Assembly (NCBI GenBank): GCA_017620345.1
Contig: JAFZQP010000002.1
Span: forward strand, 1 to 13,681
Direction: 5' to 3'
DNA length: 13,681 nt
Source: Lachnospiraceae bacterium
GTDB taxonomy: Bacteria; Bacillota_A; Clostridia; Lachnospirales; Lachnospiraceae
Below the pieces are notes generated by a model, which had not been told where the DNA came from, did no database searches, and worked only from the letters and a program-made list of their open reading frames with translations. Shown here one piece after another: positions 6,872 through 13,681 of this stretch (the first letter of the stretch is position 1; the number at the start of each line of letters is the position of its first letter). The position numbers were made by a program, and so were the translations under genes.

Positions 6872-7983
6872 TGCTTACCCGCTCCTTTACAGCTTCTGAT
6901 GATCCCGCATATCCTGTCGGCATCATCCTGTGTCAACGATGCACTCATAGGAAGCGTGATCACTCTGTCTGCAATATGTTTTGCAACAGGTGTCAGTGAG
7001 CTGTCGAACATTCCTTTGTAACAATCCATATCGCTTGTAAGCGGATAGAAGTACTTTCTTGTATGTATATCCTGCTGCTCAAGGCTGTCTATAACAGTCT
7101 GTCTGTCTGCTCCGAATTCCTTTTCGTCAATAACGATCGGGAAATATGCGTGGTTCGGCTTGACATCCTTCTGCACCGGAAGGATACTGATGCCTTCGAT
7201 ATCCGAAAGGTTCTGTCTGTACGCTTTCGTCACAAGACTTCTCTTTTCGATCTCCCCATCAACATGCCGGAGATTGCACAGACCCATGACCGCACAGAAC
7301 TCGTTCATCTTGGCATTGGCGCCTATACCGTCAACAATCTCTTCATCCTTAATTCCGAAATCCTTCAGTTTTCTGAGTTTGTCGATAAGCTCCTCATCAC
7401 CCGTCGTTATGGCACCGCCCTCTATCGTATGGAACACCTTGGTTGCATGAAAACTGAACATGGAGGCGTCGCCGAAGTTTCCGACTCCGATACCCTTATA
7501 CTCCACTCCAAATGCATGTGCGGCATCATATATCACCTTAAGTCCGTGCTTTTTTGCAATACGTTCTATCTCCTCGACATCGCACAGACATCCGTACACA
7601 TGTACCGGGACTATGGCGCATGTCTTCGGCGTGATCAGCTCTTCGATCTTTGTCGCATCGATCGTATAGTTGTTCGGATCTATATCACAGAAAACCGGAG
7701 TCAATCCGTTCCTTACTATGGCATGCGTCGTGGAAGCGAACGTAAACGGAGTTGTTATGACCTCGCCTTCAAGGTCCATCGCCTGAAGTGCCATCTCGAG
7801 GGCCATATGTCCGTTTACAAAGAGTGAAACGTTCTTAACTCTAAGATATTCACACAGCTGCCCGGCAAGCTTTTCATGATTTGCGCCCATGTTTGTAAGC
7901 CATACCGAATCCCACAGCGGTCTGATCGCCTCAGTGTACTCCTCAAACGATGGCATTGATGATCTTATGACATTGATCCTCAT
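6868..7983 (-). CDS. DegT/DnrJ/EryC1/StrS sugar aminotransferase, VioA-like
   Basis: PLP-dependent enzyme that aminates a nucleotide-linked keto-sugar. The 371-residue protein starts INVIRSSMPSFEEY and contains the substrate-loop motif SVWLTNMG at 26-33, EVITTPFTFASTTHA at about 74-88, the PLP-N1 aspartate D153 in YDAAHAFG, and the Schiff-base lysine K182 in SFHATKVFHTIEGG. The pattern is close to what I remember of VioA, which makes dTDP-4-amino-4,6-dideoxyglucose, but related enzymes (FdtB, RmlB-linked transaminases) share these motifs. The precise product is therefore uncertain. The ATG at 7983 overlaps the GT2 stop as ATGA and has AAAGGA 6 bases upstream. The dehydratase that would supply the 4-keto substrate is not in the window. 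Confidence 0.93.
   Translation of the reverse strand: MRINVIRSSMPSFEEYTEAIRPLWDSVWLTNMGANHEKLAGQLCEYLRVKNVSLFVNGHMALEMALQAMDLEGEVITTPFTFASTTHAIVRNGLTPVFCDIDPNNYTIDATKIEELITPKTCAIVPVHVYGCLCDVEEIERIAKKHGLKVIYDAAHAFGVEYKGIGVGNFGDASMFSFHATKVFHTIEGGAITTGDEELIDKLRKLKDFGIKDEEIVDGIGANAKMNEFCAVMGLCNLRHVDGEIEKRSLVTKAYRQNLSDIEGISILPVQKDVKPNHAYFPIVIDEKEFGADRQTVIDSLEQQDIHTRKYFYPLTSDMDCYKGMFDSSLTPVAKHIADRVITLPMSASLTQDDADRICGIIRSCKGAGKQ
6882..6888 (-). promoter_or_regulatory. Ribosome binding site for the GTG start of the GT11 gene
   Basis: AAAGGAG on the minus strand ends 10 bases before the GTG at 6871. It supports initiation at this non-ATG codon, which is embedded in the stop of the upstream aminotransferase gene, directly before the conserved beta strand IIVRF. 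Confidence 0.7.
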
Positions 7984-8993
7984 ATCCTATCCTTTATCCT
8001 TCCCAGTATATATCTTACGCTGAATGTAAACAGGGATGTTTTCTTATCCTTCATAACTACATGCGTGATCCCGTAATCATACATATCATCCAGGTATCTT
8101 TTGTTCGCGGCGGTAGGCTTCCTGATATAATCCTTAAGCGCCGCACCGAAATTCTTAAGGCACAGATCGGTGCTGTAGTCGCTAAGCGCCCTGTACTGCT
8201 CGATCCACTGCATCATTGTCTTGGAAAGATAACTGTCTTCCCTTGCGATATTACGCTTTATCGCGATCGAGTTCCAGTTTGAACCGCCTGTCTTTTTAAC
8301 ATATCTCCACGCACTCATCTTCTCATTTGTGCGGTATATATCTCCCTGCATCAACAGAAACAGGTTTATCAGTGCATCATCCGTAAAATCACTCGCCCGG
8401 TAAAGTATCGTATAATCATACTTCTCATCTTTATAGATATTACGGCTGACAACAGTCGCATAGTGTCCCGGCCATTTCCCGCTGTAACAGTAATCCCTGT
8501 ATGTAAACACCCCTCTCCAGTCATACAGGTCTCCGATCTTAAGTATCTCTTTATCGGTGATCGGATCATCATGTTCATCGACCATCTCGATATCATGCGT
8601 TACGGCTATGTACTCACTGTGGCTTTCCAGTATATCGACCTGTTTCTGGAGTTTATGTGGATCGGTCCAGTAGTCATCTCCCTCAAGATAAGCAAGATAC
8701 TCACCCGTGCACCTTTTAGTCGTCTCGTAAACATTGAGTGTCGGCCTGCCGCCGGTATTCTTTTGGCGTAGGAACAGCCTTATCTGTCTGTCACCCGGAC
8801 CCGTTGCTTCATGCTCGGGATACTCTTTGGCGATCCTTTTTAATATCTCCTGAGTCCCGTCATCTGAACAGTCCTCTCCGACCACAACCTCAAACGGAAA
8901 ATCCGTTTCCTGGGCAAGAACACTTCTTAGTGCCTTTTCAACATAAGCCCCATGGTTATACGTTATAAAGATGACACTCAGCTTATATCCCAT
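7980..8993 (-). CDS. Glycosyltransferase family 2 (GT-A fold)
   Basis: Inverting glycosyltransferase, likely adding a sugar to a lipid-linked intermediate on the cytoplasmic face. With the start at 8993 it has 337 residues. LSVIFITYNHGAYVEKALRS at 5-24 is the nucleotide-binding first strand and helix, EDCSDDGT at 40-47 binds the uridine moiety, and LEGDDYW at 103-109 holds the metal-binding Asp pair. The C-terminal third (after about 200) is helical and basic without transmembrane helices. I chose 8993 over the upstream in-frame ATG at 9032 because AGGAAAGAG lies 8 bases before 8993. That start also shares one base with the transporter stop (TGATG), and the protein then begins directly at the conserved first strand. 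Donor and acceptor are unknown. Confidence 0.93.
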   Translation of the reverse strand: MGYKLSVIFITYNHGAYVEKALRSVLAQETDFPFEVVVGEDCSDDGTQEILKRIAKEYPEHEATGPGDRQIRLFLRQKNTGGRPTLNVYETTKRCTGEYLAYLEGDDYWTDPHKLQKQVDILESHSEYIAVTHDIEMVDEHDDPITDKEILKIGDLYDWRGVFTYRDYCYSGKWPGHYATVVSRNIYKDEKYDYTILYRASDFTDDALINLFLLMQGDIYRTNEKMSAWRYVKKTGGSNWNSIAIKRNIAREDSYLSKTMMQWIEQYRALSDYSTDLCLKNFGAALKDYIRKPTAANKRYLDDMYDYGITHVVMKDKKTSLFTFSVRYILGRIKDRI

Positions 8994-10753
8994 CAGCCGT
9001 TCTCTTTCCTGAACTCTTCGGTATAGTCGCAAATCTGCCCATCGCCTACCTTGAATATGATACCGCAGTTGGCAATGGTAGACAGTCTGTGTGCAATTAT
9101 TATAAGCGTCTTGCGCCCACGGAGCCTGTCGATCGCTTCCATCACGGCTGTTTCGGTCTCGGAATCGAGAGCGGATGTTGCCTCATCAAGCACAAGTATC
9201 TGCGGATCCCCGTAAAGGGCCCGTGCTATACCTATCCTCTGCCTCTGGCCTCCGGACAGCCTGACACCGCGTTCGCCTACCATCGTATCAAGTCCTTCGG
9301 GAAGGCTTCTTACAAACGCGTCAAGCTGAGCCTCCTCAAGTGCTTTCCAGACCTTATCTTCTTCTATCCTGTCCTCATCTATACCGAATGCAACATTGCT
9401 CCTTATCGTCTCATCTGCAAGGAAGATCGCCTGCGGTATGTATGCGAGTTTCTTCGACCATTTGAGCGGATGCTCGTGAACATTCATATCGCCGTACATG
9501 ACTTTCCCTTCTGTCGGAGTCAGTATCCCGAGGATGATATCGGCTATCGTAGATTTTCCGGCCCCGGAAGGACCGATCAGTCCGACGGATGTCCCATCCG
9601 GTATAGTAAAGTTTACATCGGTAAGTACATTCTCCGTCGTGTTGGGATATCTGTATGATACATGCTGAACTGTTATGCCGTCAGCCTTTTCCATACCGGC
9701 GTCTGCCTCTTTGCCCGTAACACTTAGCATGTCCTCTGTCTCTTTGATATCACGATATATAAGATCTGCCGAAGGCTTCAGGAAAACTATCAGATTAAGA
9801 TAATTATCGATCTTGCCCACCGAAGGAAGAAGCTTGAAGGCTGCCATAGCAAATGCCGCAAGCTGCGATACCATGCCGTTCAGATCTTCTCCGTTATACA
9901 GCTTGACTACGAGAACAAGAAGTATCGCTCCGATACACACTGTTTCTATGAGATGTGCCGGTATCTGTCCGAGGATCTCATTGTTTCTGACAGCCGTGTA
10001 CTTCTTTTCTCCGCGTTTTGTGAAAGCCTTTACAAAATACTCCTCCCTGTGGAGTATCTTGATATCCTTGACAGCACCAAGTGCCTGATTGATCGCCTGA
10101 TGCATCTTTCCGTCGTTGAACTGCGATATCTTCCCGTTCTGTTTCGTCCTGCCATGAAAGATCAGCAGATACAGTCCCGAAAATACCAGAAGTATCACTA
10201 CAACAGAGACCGTTATGAACCAGTCGACAACAAGCAGATAGATGCACAGAAGTGCAGATACCATGATCTCGGAAAAGATCGAAAAGATCGTCAGCAGCAT
10301 CTGGAAAAACCGCTCCGAGTCAAGCATTATGGACCTGATCATCTCTGCCGAATTCTTATCCAGATGGTATGTATACGGTTTCCTCAGATAGCAGTCTATC
10401 AGTCTTCCGGAAAGCCTTAACTGATTATTGTATATGAACGTATATTTGACATAGTTCATCACTATGAGATATACGTTCTTGAACAGATATATCCCTATGA
10501 GCAACAGCACGACATACAGAAAGAACTGCCTGTCCGATCCGGCATTCGTAATGTCATAGAGTTTCTGCATCCATACGCTCTTATGTACCGTATCGGGTTC
10601 TTCGATTATACCTACAAGCTGTACTATAAAAGATACCCCGACAAGTTCGAACAGCGCACCGATGAACAGACCGATACATAACAGTACCGCCTGTATCTTC
10701 TGCTTTGTGCTGAATATATAGTTTATCTTCCTTAATAACGACATATCATGCAT
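8993..10753 (-). CDS. PglK/MsbA-type ABC half-transporter, candidate glycolipid flippase
   Basis: Fused permease and ATPase of 586 residues, expected to act as a homodimer in the cytoplasmic membrane. The N-terminal type IV exporter domain (about 15-330) shows hydrophobic segments near 22-50, 77-98, 155-175, 178-199 and 270-285, and a possible last segment near 295-312. The ATPase domain (about 358-586) has Walker A GPSGAGKS at 394-401, Q-loop Q441, signature LSGGQRQR at 499-506, Walker B ILVLDEA at 519-525 and H-loop H555. The linker region with AAFKLLPSVGKIDNYLN and the overall layout resemble Campylobacter PglK, which flips undecaprenyl-linked heptasaccharide. A lipid-linked oligosaccharide substrate fits the surrounding glycosyltransferases. 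An MsbA-like drug or lipid exporter is the alternative. The ATG at 10753 overlaps the asnB end by 8 bases; an ATG at 10744 is a possible start. Confidence 0.93.
   Translation of the reverse strand: MHDMSLLRKINYIFSTKQKIQAVLLCIGLFIGALFELVGVSFIVQLVGIIEEPDTVHKSVWMQKLYDITNAGSDRQFFLYVVLLLIGIYLFKNVYLIVMNYVKYTFIYNNQLRLSGRLIDCYLRKPYTYHLDKNSAEMIRSIMLDSERFFQMLLTIFSIFSEIMVSALLCIYLLVVDWFITVSVVVILLVFSGLYLLIFHGRTKQNGKISQFNDGKMHQAINQALGAVKDIKILHREEYFVKAFTKRGEKKYTAVRNNEILGQIPAHLIETVCIGAILLVLVVKLYNGEDLNGMVSQLAAFAMAAFKLLPSVGKIDNYLNLIVFLKPSADLIYRDIKETEDMLSVTGKEADAGMEKADGITVQHVSYRYPNTTENVLTDVNFTIPDGTSVGLIGPSGAGKSTIADIILGILTPTEGKVMYGDMNVHEHPLKWSKKLAYIPQAIFLADETIRSNVAFGIDEDRIEEDKVWKALEEAQLDAFVRSLPEGLDTMVGERGVRLSGGQRQRIGIARALYGDPQILVLDEATSALDSETETAVMEAIDRLRGRKTLIIIAHRLSTIANCGIIFKVGDGQICDYTEEFRKENG
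9002..9010 (-). promoter_or_regulatory. Ribosome binding site that decides the GT2 start
   Basis: AGGAAAGAG on the minus strand lies 8 bases before the ATG at 8993, inside the last codons of the transporter gene. It argues for this ATG over the upstream in-frame one at 9032, which would add 13 residues of basic, non-conserved sequence. Confidence 0.7.
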
Positions 10754-12608
10754 GTTTCAAAAAATACTGTTCCCAGAAATACGGATATATATTCATAAAC
10801 GCTGCTTCACCCATGGCAAATGTCGCCTTCGGGTCATCAATGACTTCTTTTATCTGCGCTCTTACGGCGGCAGGATCTATCAGATCGCAGTTACAAAATG
10901 ATACCGATCCTGTCGTATCAAGAAAGAAGTCCTTAAGCGGTCCCTTCATCCATTCCACGATCGGAGTATTGAATCCTATCTTGGTCCGTCTGTATGCGAT
11001 CTCATGCGGCATGTACTGCGCCATCGCGTCTCTTATTATAGACTTGGAATACCCGCCGTGAAGCCTTGACGTCCACGGAAGGCTCATGGCAAGCGATACC
11101 ATCCGGTGATCCATAAATGGCATCCGGATCTCAACCGAATTCGTCATCGAGTATCTGTCATAGTTACGAAGGAGCGTCGGAAGTATTGTCTCATGGCTTG
11201 ATACATACAGGCGTTTTCCGAGAGTATCCATCTTCCTGTATCGCGGATCCGACGCGGCCCGTACCTTCTTATAAGGCTGCCTTGCCGCATTCTTTATATC
11301 AACGAGTTTCCTTCTTGCTTCATCCATACGCACACCCCATGCAGTCGGATGTTTCATCGTCATATTCGAACCATCCTTCGGGAAACTCTCGATATATGCG
11401 GTTATCACATTATCTTTTTCTTCCTTCGTGCGCGCATCGGCAAGGGCTTTTACAAAATCAAACGTATATCCTCCGAACAGCTCATCGGCACCATGTCCGT
11501 CTATCGTGACTACCGTTCCATGCTCTCGAAGGGAAGCATACAGGAGCATCATAGGGATCGGGCTCGTCAGATATACATCCTCCTGCATATATACATAGTC
11601 GCCGAGTTTGTCTATGGAACGTACCGGATCGATAACGATGAACGTGGATTCGATACCGAGATGATCCGTTACCTTTTTGGCATATTCGCTCTCGTCCTGA
11701 ACGGTCCCCGGGAAAGTCGCAACAAAAGCATGCTGCCAGTCCCTGTTCACCCTTGCGTCCGTATCTGTTGCTGCAAGATGTGCCATCGCACATATAGTTG
11801 CAGAAGAATCAAGGCCTCCGCTCAGAGCCGTACCGATAGTAACATCTGCACGCATGCGAAGTTTGCACGCATCCAGAAAAATGTCCCTGCATATCTCTAC
11901 CTGCTCTTCATATGACTCGGGCAGATCCATCAGATGATCCAAAGTATTCCAGTATTGGGTTATCTTTAGTGTTTTATCAAATACCGCACAGCATCCTGCC
12001 GGAAATCTGTATATCCCTTCCAGAACGCATTCATCGGTACTCTCGTAGTAAACGATCCTCGCTGGATCCGTTACGATGCCGCGGTTTGGCCGGATATCGC
12101 TCATCAGAGGCATGAGTGCCTTCATTTCGGAAGCAAAAGCGATGGACGAACGGTCCTCATCAAGGAACGTATAGTAGAGCGGCTTGACTCCGAACCGGTC
12201 CCTTGACATGAACAGCTTCTTTTCAAGTTCATCCCATATGGCAAAAGCCCACATCCCGTTCAGTCTGTCAAGGCAGGCGCTTCCCCACTCCATGTACGCA
12301 GCCATTATGACTTCCGAATCGCTGTCGCTTCTGAACGTATATCCGAGTTTCTCCAGATCGCTTCGTATCTCAAGGAAATTGTATATCTCCCCGTTGAACA
12401 CCATTACATATCTTCCGTCGGCGTACTCCATCGGCTGGATCCCGTTTTCGGACAGATCAAGTATGGCAAGTCTTCTGTGACCGAGCGTCACGTCTCCTTT
12501 CTGCCAGATCTTACCGGCATCCGGGCCCCTGTGATACAGTCTGTCAGTGCATGTCCGTGCCAGAGACTCATCTATTCTTTTATTTACTACTCCGAATATT
12601 CCGCACAT
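10746..12608 (-). CDS. asnB: AsnB-type glutamine-hydrolysing asparagine synthetase / amidotransferase
   Basis: Couples glutamine hydrolysis to ATP-dependent amidation. The classical product is asparagine; relatives in surface-polysaccharide clusters amidate sugar carboxylates. Of 620 residues, the N-terminal Ntn glutaminase domain begins with the nucleophile Cys2 (MCGIFGVV) and includes YHRGPD, GHRRLAILD, FNGEIYN at 71-77 and SDSDSEV at 94-100. The synthetase domain has the ATP-binding loop SGGLDSS at 263-269, DGHGADELFGGY further on, and near its end NSVEIRMPFMDHRMV and RRTKIGFNTP. All catalytic motifs look intact, so it should be active. The ATG lies 3 bases after the upstream glycosyltransferase stop, with GGAAG 10 bases before it. 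Because it is embedded among glycan genes, a sugar-amidation role is plausible but is inference; ordinary asparagine synthesis is equally compatible with the sequence. Confidence 0.95.
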   Translation of the reverse strand: MCGIFGVVNKRIDESLARTCTDRLYHRGPDAGKIWQKGDVTLGHRRLAILDLSENGIQPMEYADGRYVMVFNGEIYNFLEIRSDLEKLGYTFRSDSDSEVIMAAYMEWGSACLDRLNGMWAFAIWDELEKKLFMSRDRFGVKPLYYTFLDEDRSSIAFASEMKALMPLMSDIRPNRGIVTDPARIVYYESTDECVLEGIYRFPAGCCAVFDKTLKITQYWNTLDHLMDLPESYEEQVEICRDIFLDACKLRMRADVTIGTALSGGLDSSATICAMAHLAATDTDARVNRDWQHAFVATFPGTVQDESEYAKKVTDHLGIESTFIVIDPVRSIDKLGDYVYMQEDVYLTSPIPMMLLYASLREHGTVVTIDGHGADELFGGYTFDFVKALADARTKEEKDNVITAYIESFPKDGSNMTMKHPTAWGVRMDEARRKLVDIKNAARQPYKKVRAASDPRYRKMDTLGKRLYVSSHETILPTLLRNYDRYSMTNSVEIRMPFMDHRMVSLAMSLPWTSRLHGGYSKSIIRDAMAQYMPHEIAYRRTKIGFNTPIVEWMKGPLKDFFLDTTGSVSFCNCDLIDPAAVRAQIKEVIDDPKATFAMGEAAFMNIYPYFWEQYFLKHA

Positions 12609-12611
12609 ATA

Positions 12612-13681
12612 TCAGTATCTTCCGAATCTTTCAAGGATCCGGTATTTTATCATCTCAAACATACGGGACAGGGAGATGCCCCTGTATTCATATAAAAACT
12701 CCGTTGCTTTTACAGCAGATGCGGGAGGCGTACTCTTCTCATCCGTGCAATAAAGATGATAATCATTCCCCTCGATCCCGTAAACTATATTTGCGTCAAC
12801 AGGTCTCATCTGTCTTCCGTAACTCCTTATAACCCTGTACGGAAGCTGTCTTGATGACAGTATGTACCCGCCTTTATCTGCCAGTTCTTCAACCGGTTTG
12901 ATCCCGTACAGATCCACAACAAGACCTTTGTTTCCCCTACCGTTTTGATCCGGTATCGCTGATCCTCCCAGTATTACATGTCCATCCCTGTAAGAACCCA
13001 GCGGCTCAAAAAAAGAATCGTAGACCGCCTTGGAGTTTTCCGGCGCAGAGAAATCATAACCCGACCTGATCCGGTCATTTATGAGCGGAACCTGCAGATC
13101 CGTATCATGTTTCCTGCTGTGTGTTCCCATCTCTCCGAAATTCGTGGTCAGGCTCCCTCTCGGATACAGAGTGAACCTGCCTGTTCTGATAAGATAGACT
13201 ATATAATACTTAAGCCATGATCTCTCGGACCATCCCGAAACGTTTGCGGGTATCCCCGGTCCTGTAAGATCTGCATCCTTGTTTTCTTCATACCAGGCCC
13301 TGAAACCGGCCCACTGTTTTTTCGTATACGCCTGGCCCCAGGACGATGCCAGCTGAAGGTAATAATTGTCATATCCGTCATCTATAGCCCTGAACCCTTC
13401 TCTCTTGTGCACATTAAACAGGTGGTCATATAATGATATCGAACCGATAATGTCCCTATCATCCGAGAAACTGAGCGCCGCGCATGCGTAATCATAGAAC
13501 ATGGGGGATACGAACAGATCATCCTCCAGAACTATTATGCTTCCGTATTCGTCCGTAAGGTCTCCGCAGGTCAGCACATGTTCCTTAAGCCCGAGTCTTT
13601 CCTTCCTGGCGATGATGATCTTTTCTCCGTGAGTATATTCGAAAGCCTCTGCGGTCTTTACAACATCATCCGAATCACTCC
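12612..13681 (-). CDS. GnT I-like (GT13-type) glycosyltransferase with C-terminal extra domain, 5'-truncated
   Basis: The frame is open to the right edge, so the true start lies outside; 355 residues are visible. The part seen matches the GT-A fold of N-acetylglucosaminyltransferase I. ARKERLGLKEHVL is followed by YGSIIVLEDDLFVSPMFYDY, in which the EDD triad (bases 13526-13518) corresponds to the metal/UDP-binding EDD of eukaryotic GnT I. LQLASSWGQAYTKKQW and later LTTNFGEMGTHSRK fit the acceptor side of that fold. The last ~100 residues (12917-12612), starting VDLYGIKP and containing RVIRSYGRQMRPVDANIVYG, form a separate region that I cannot assign. A GTG at 13577 could be mistaken for the start, but it lies inside the conserved domain. 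No membrane segment is visible. Donor sugar and acceptor are unknown. Confidence 0.82.
   Translation of the reverse strand, partial: SDSDDVVKTAEAFEYTHGEKIIIARKERLGLKEHVLTCGDLTDEYGSIIVLEDDLFVSPMFYDYACAALSFSDDRDIIGSISLYDHLFNVHKREGFRAIDDGYDNYYLQLASSWGQAYTKKQWAGFRAWYEENKDADLTGPGIPANVSGWSERSWLKYYIVYLIRTGRFTLYPRGSLTTNFGEMGTHSRKHDTDLQVPLINDRIRSGYDFSAPENSKAVYDSFFEPLGSYRDGHVILGGSAIPDQNGRGNKGLVVDLYGIKPVEELADKGGYILSSRQLPYRVIRSYGRQMRPVDANIVYGIEGNDYHLYCTDEKSTPPASAVKATEFLYEYRGISLSRMFEMIKYRILERFGRY

Noticed and set aside
7063..7827. A plus-strand open frame of 254 codons opposite the aminotransferase gene
   Set aside because: The aminotransferase with its PLP lysine and aspartate explains this region; no motif is seen on the plus strand.
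8994..9032. N-terminal extension of the GT2 protein to an upstream ATG at 9032
   Set aside because: The 13 added residues are basic, lie inside the end of the transporter gene and are not part of the GT2 fold; the ATG at 8993 has a good ribosome binding site.
13575..13577. GTG at 13577 as the start of the GnT I-like gene
   Set aside because: The frame stays open upstream to the window edge and the upstream residues (ARKERLGLKEH) continue the conserved GT-A fold, so the gene is truncated by the window rather than starting here.
1..13681. High density of GATC across the window, as if a methylation or phase-control signal
   Set aside because: GATC arises naturally from frequent GAT and ATC codons in these genes, is spread evenly and is not clustered at any start site.
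1..13681. Signs of mobile elements, CRISPR arrays, tRNA genes or long direct repeats at the glycan/housekeeping boundary
   Set aside because: No transposase or integrase frame, no regularly spaced repeats, no tRNA-like cloverleaf and no flanking duplications were seen by eye.

Overview
The window looks like a chromosomal segment of a Gram-positive member of the Clostridia, most likely a Lachnospiraceae-type organism (Butyrivibrio, Roseburia and relatives). This is inferred from the clustering of coaX, dus, greA and lysS, a type III pantothenate kinase, purine-rich Shine-Dalgarno sequences and dense gene packing. Taxonomy is inferred from gene content and order, not from a search. Every supported gene lies on the minus strand, so transcription runs from base 13681 towards base 1. 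No tRNA, rRNA, mobile element, CRISPR array or long repeat is visible.

Region A (13681 to 5933) is a surface-glycan cluster. In transcription order it holds: a 5'-truncated glycosyltransferase resembling N-acetylglucosaminyltransferase I (GT13-like); an AsnB-type glutamine amidotransferase/asparagine synthetase; a PglK/MsbA-type ABC half-transporter that is a candidate flippase for lipid-linked oligosaccharide; a family 2 glycosyltransferase; a DegT/DnrJ/EryC1/StrS sugar aminotransferase resembling VioA; and a GT11 fucosyltransferase-like enzyme. Together they suggest assembly of an amino-sugar-containing, possibly fucosylated and amidated oligosaccharide on a lipid carrier, followed by flipping to the outer face of the membrane. 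Priming transferase, polymerase or ligase and nucleotide-sugar genes would have to lie outside the window.

Region B (5929 to 2110) is housekeeping and follows after only 3 bases: a short NfeD-family membrane protein, argF (ornithine carbamoyltransferase), a 100-residue three-helix membrane protein, a small soluble protein of unknown function, coaX (pantothenate kinase) and dus (tRNA-dihydrouridine synthase). From the right edge to the end of dus, adjacent genes overlap or nearly touch. The only gap above 10 bases is about 37 bases in front of the small soluble protein, so the twelve genes could be one transcript.

Region C (2109 to 1) begins with the one real intergenic space, 102 bases. It carries a near-consensus sigma-A promoter (TTGACG, 17 bases, TATAAT) serving greA (transcript cleavage factor) and lysS (lysyl-tRNA synthetase, whose C-terminus is cut off by the left edge).

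The most unusual points are the seamless joining of a glycan cluster to a core-metabolism operon, the GnT I-like enzyme with an unassigned C-terminal domain, the amidotransferase beside a flippase, and a lysine-rich tail on GreA.
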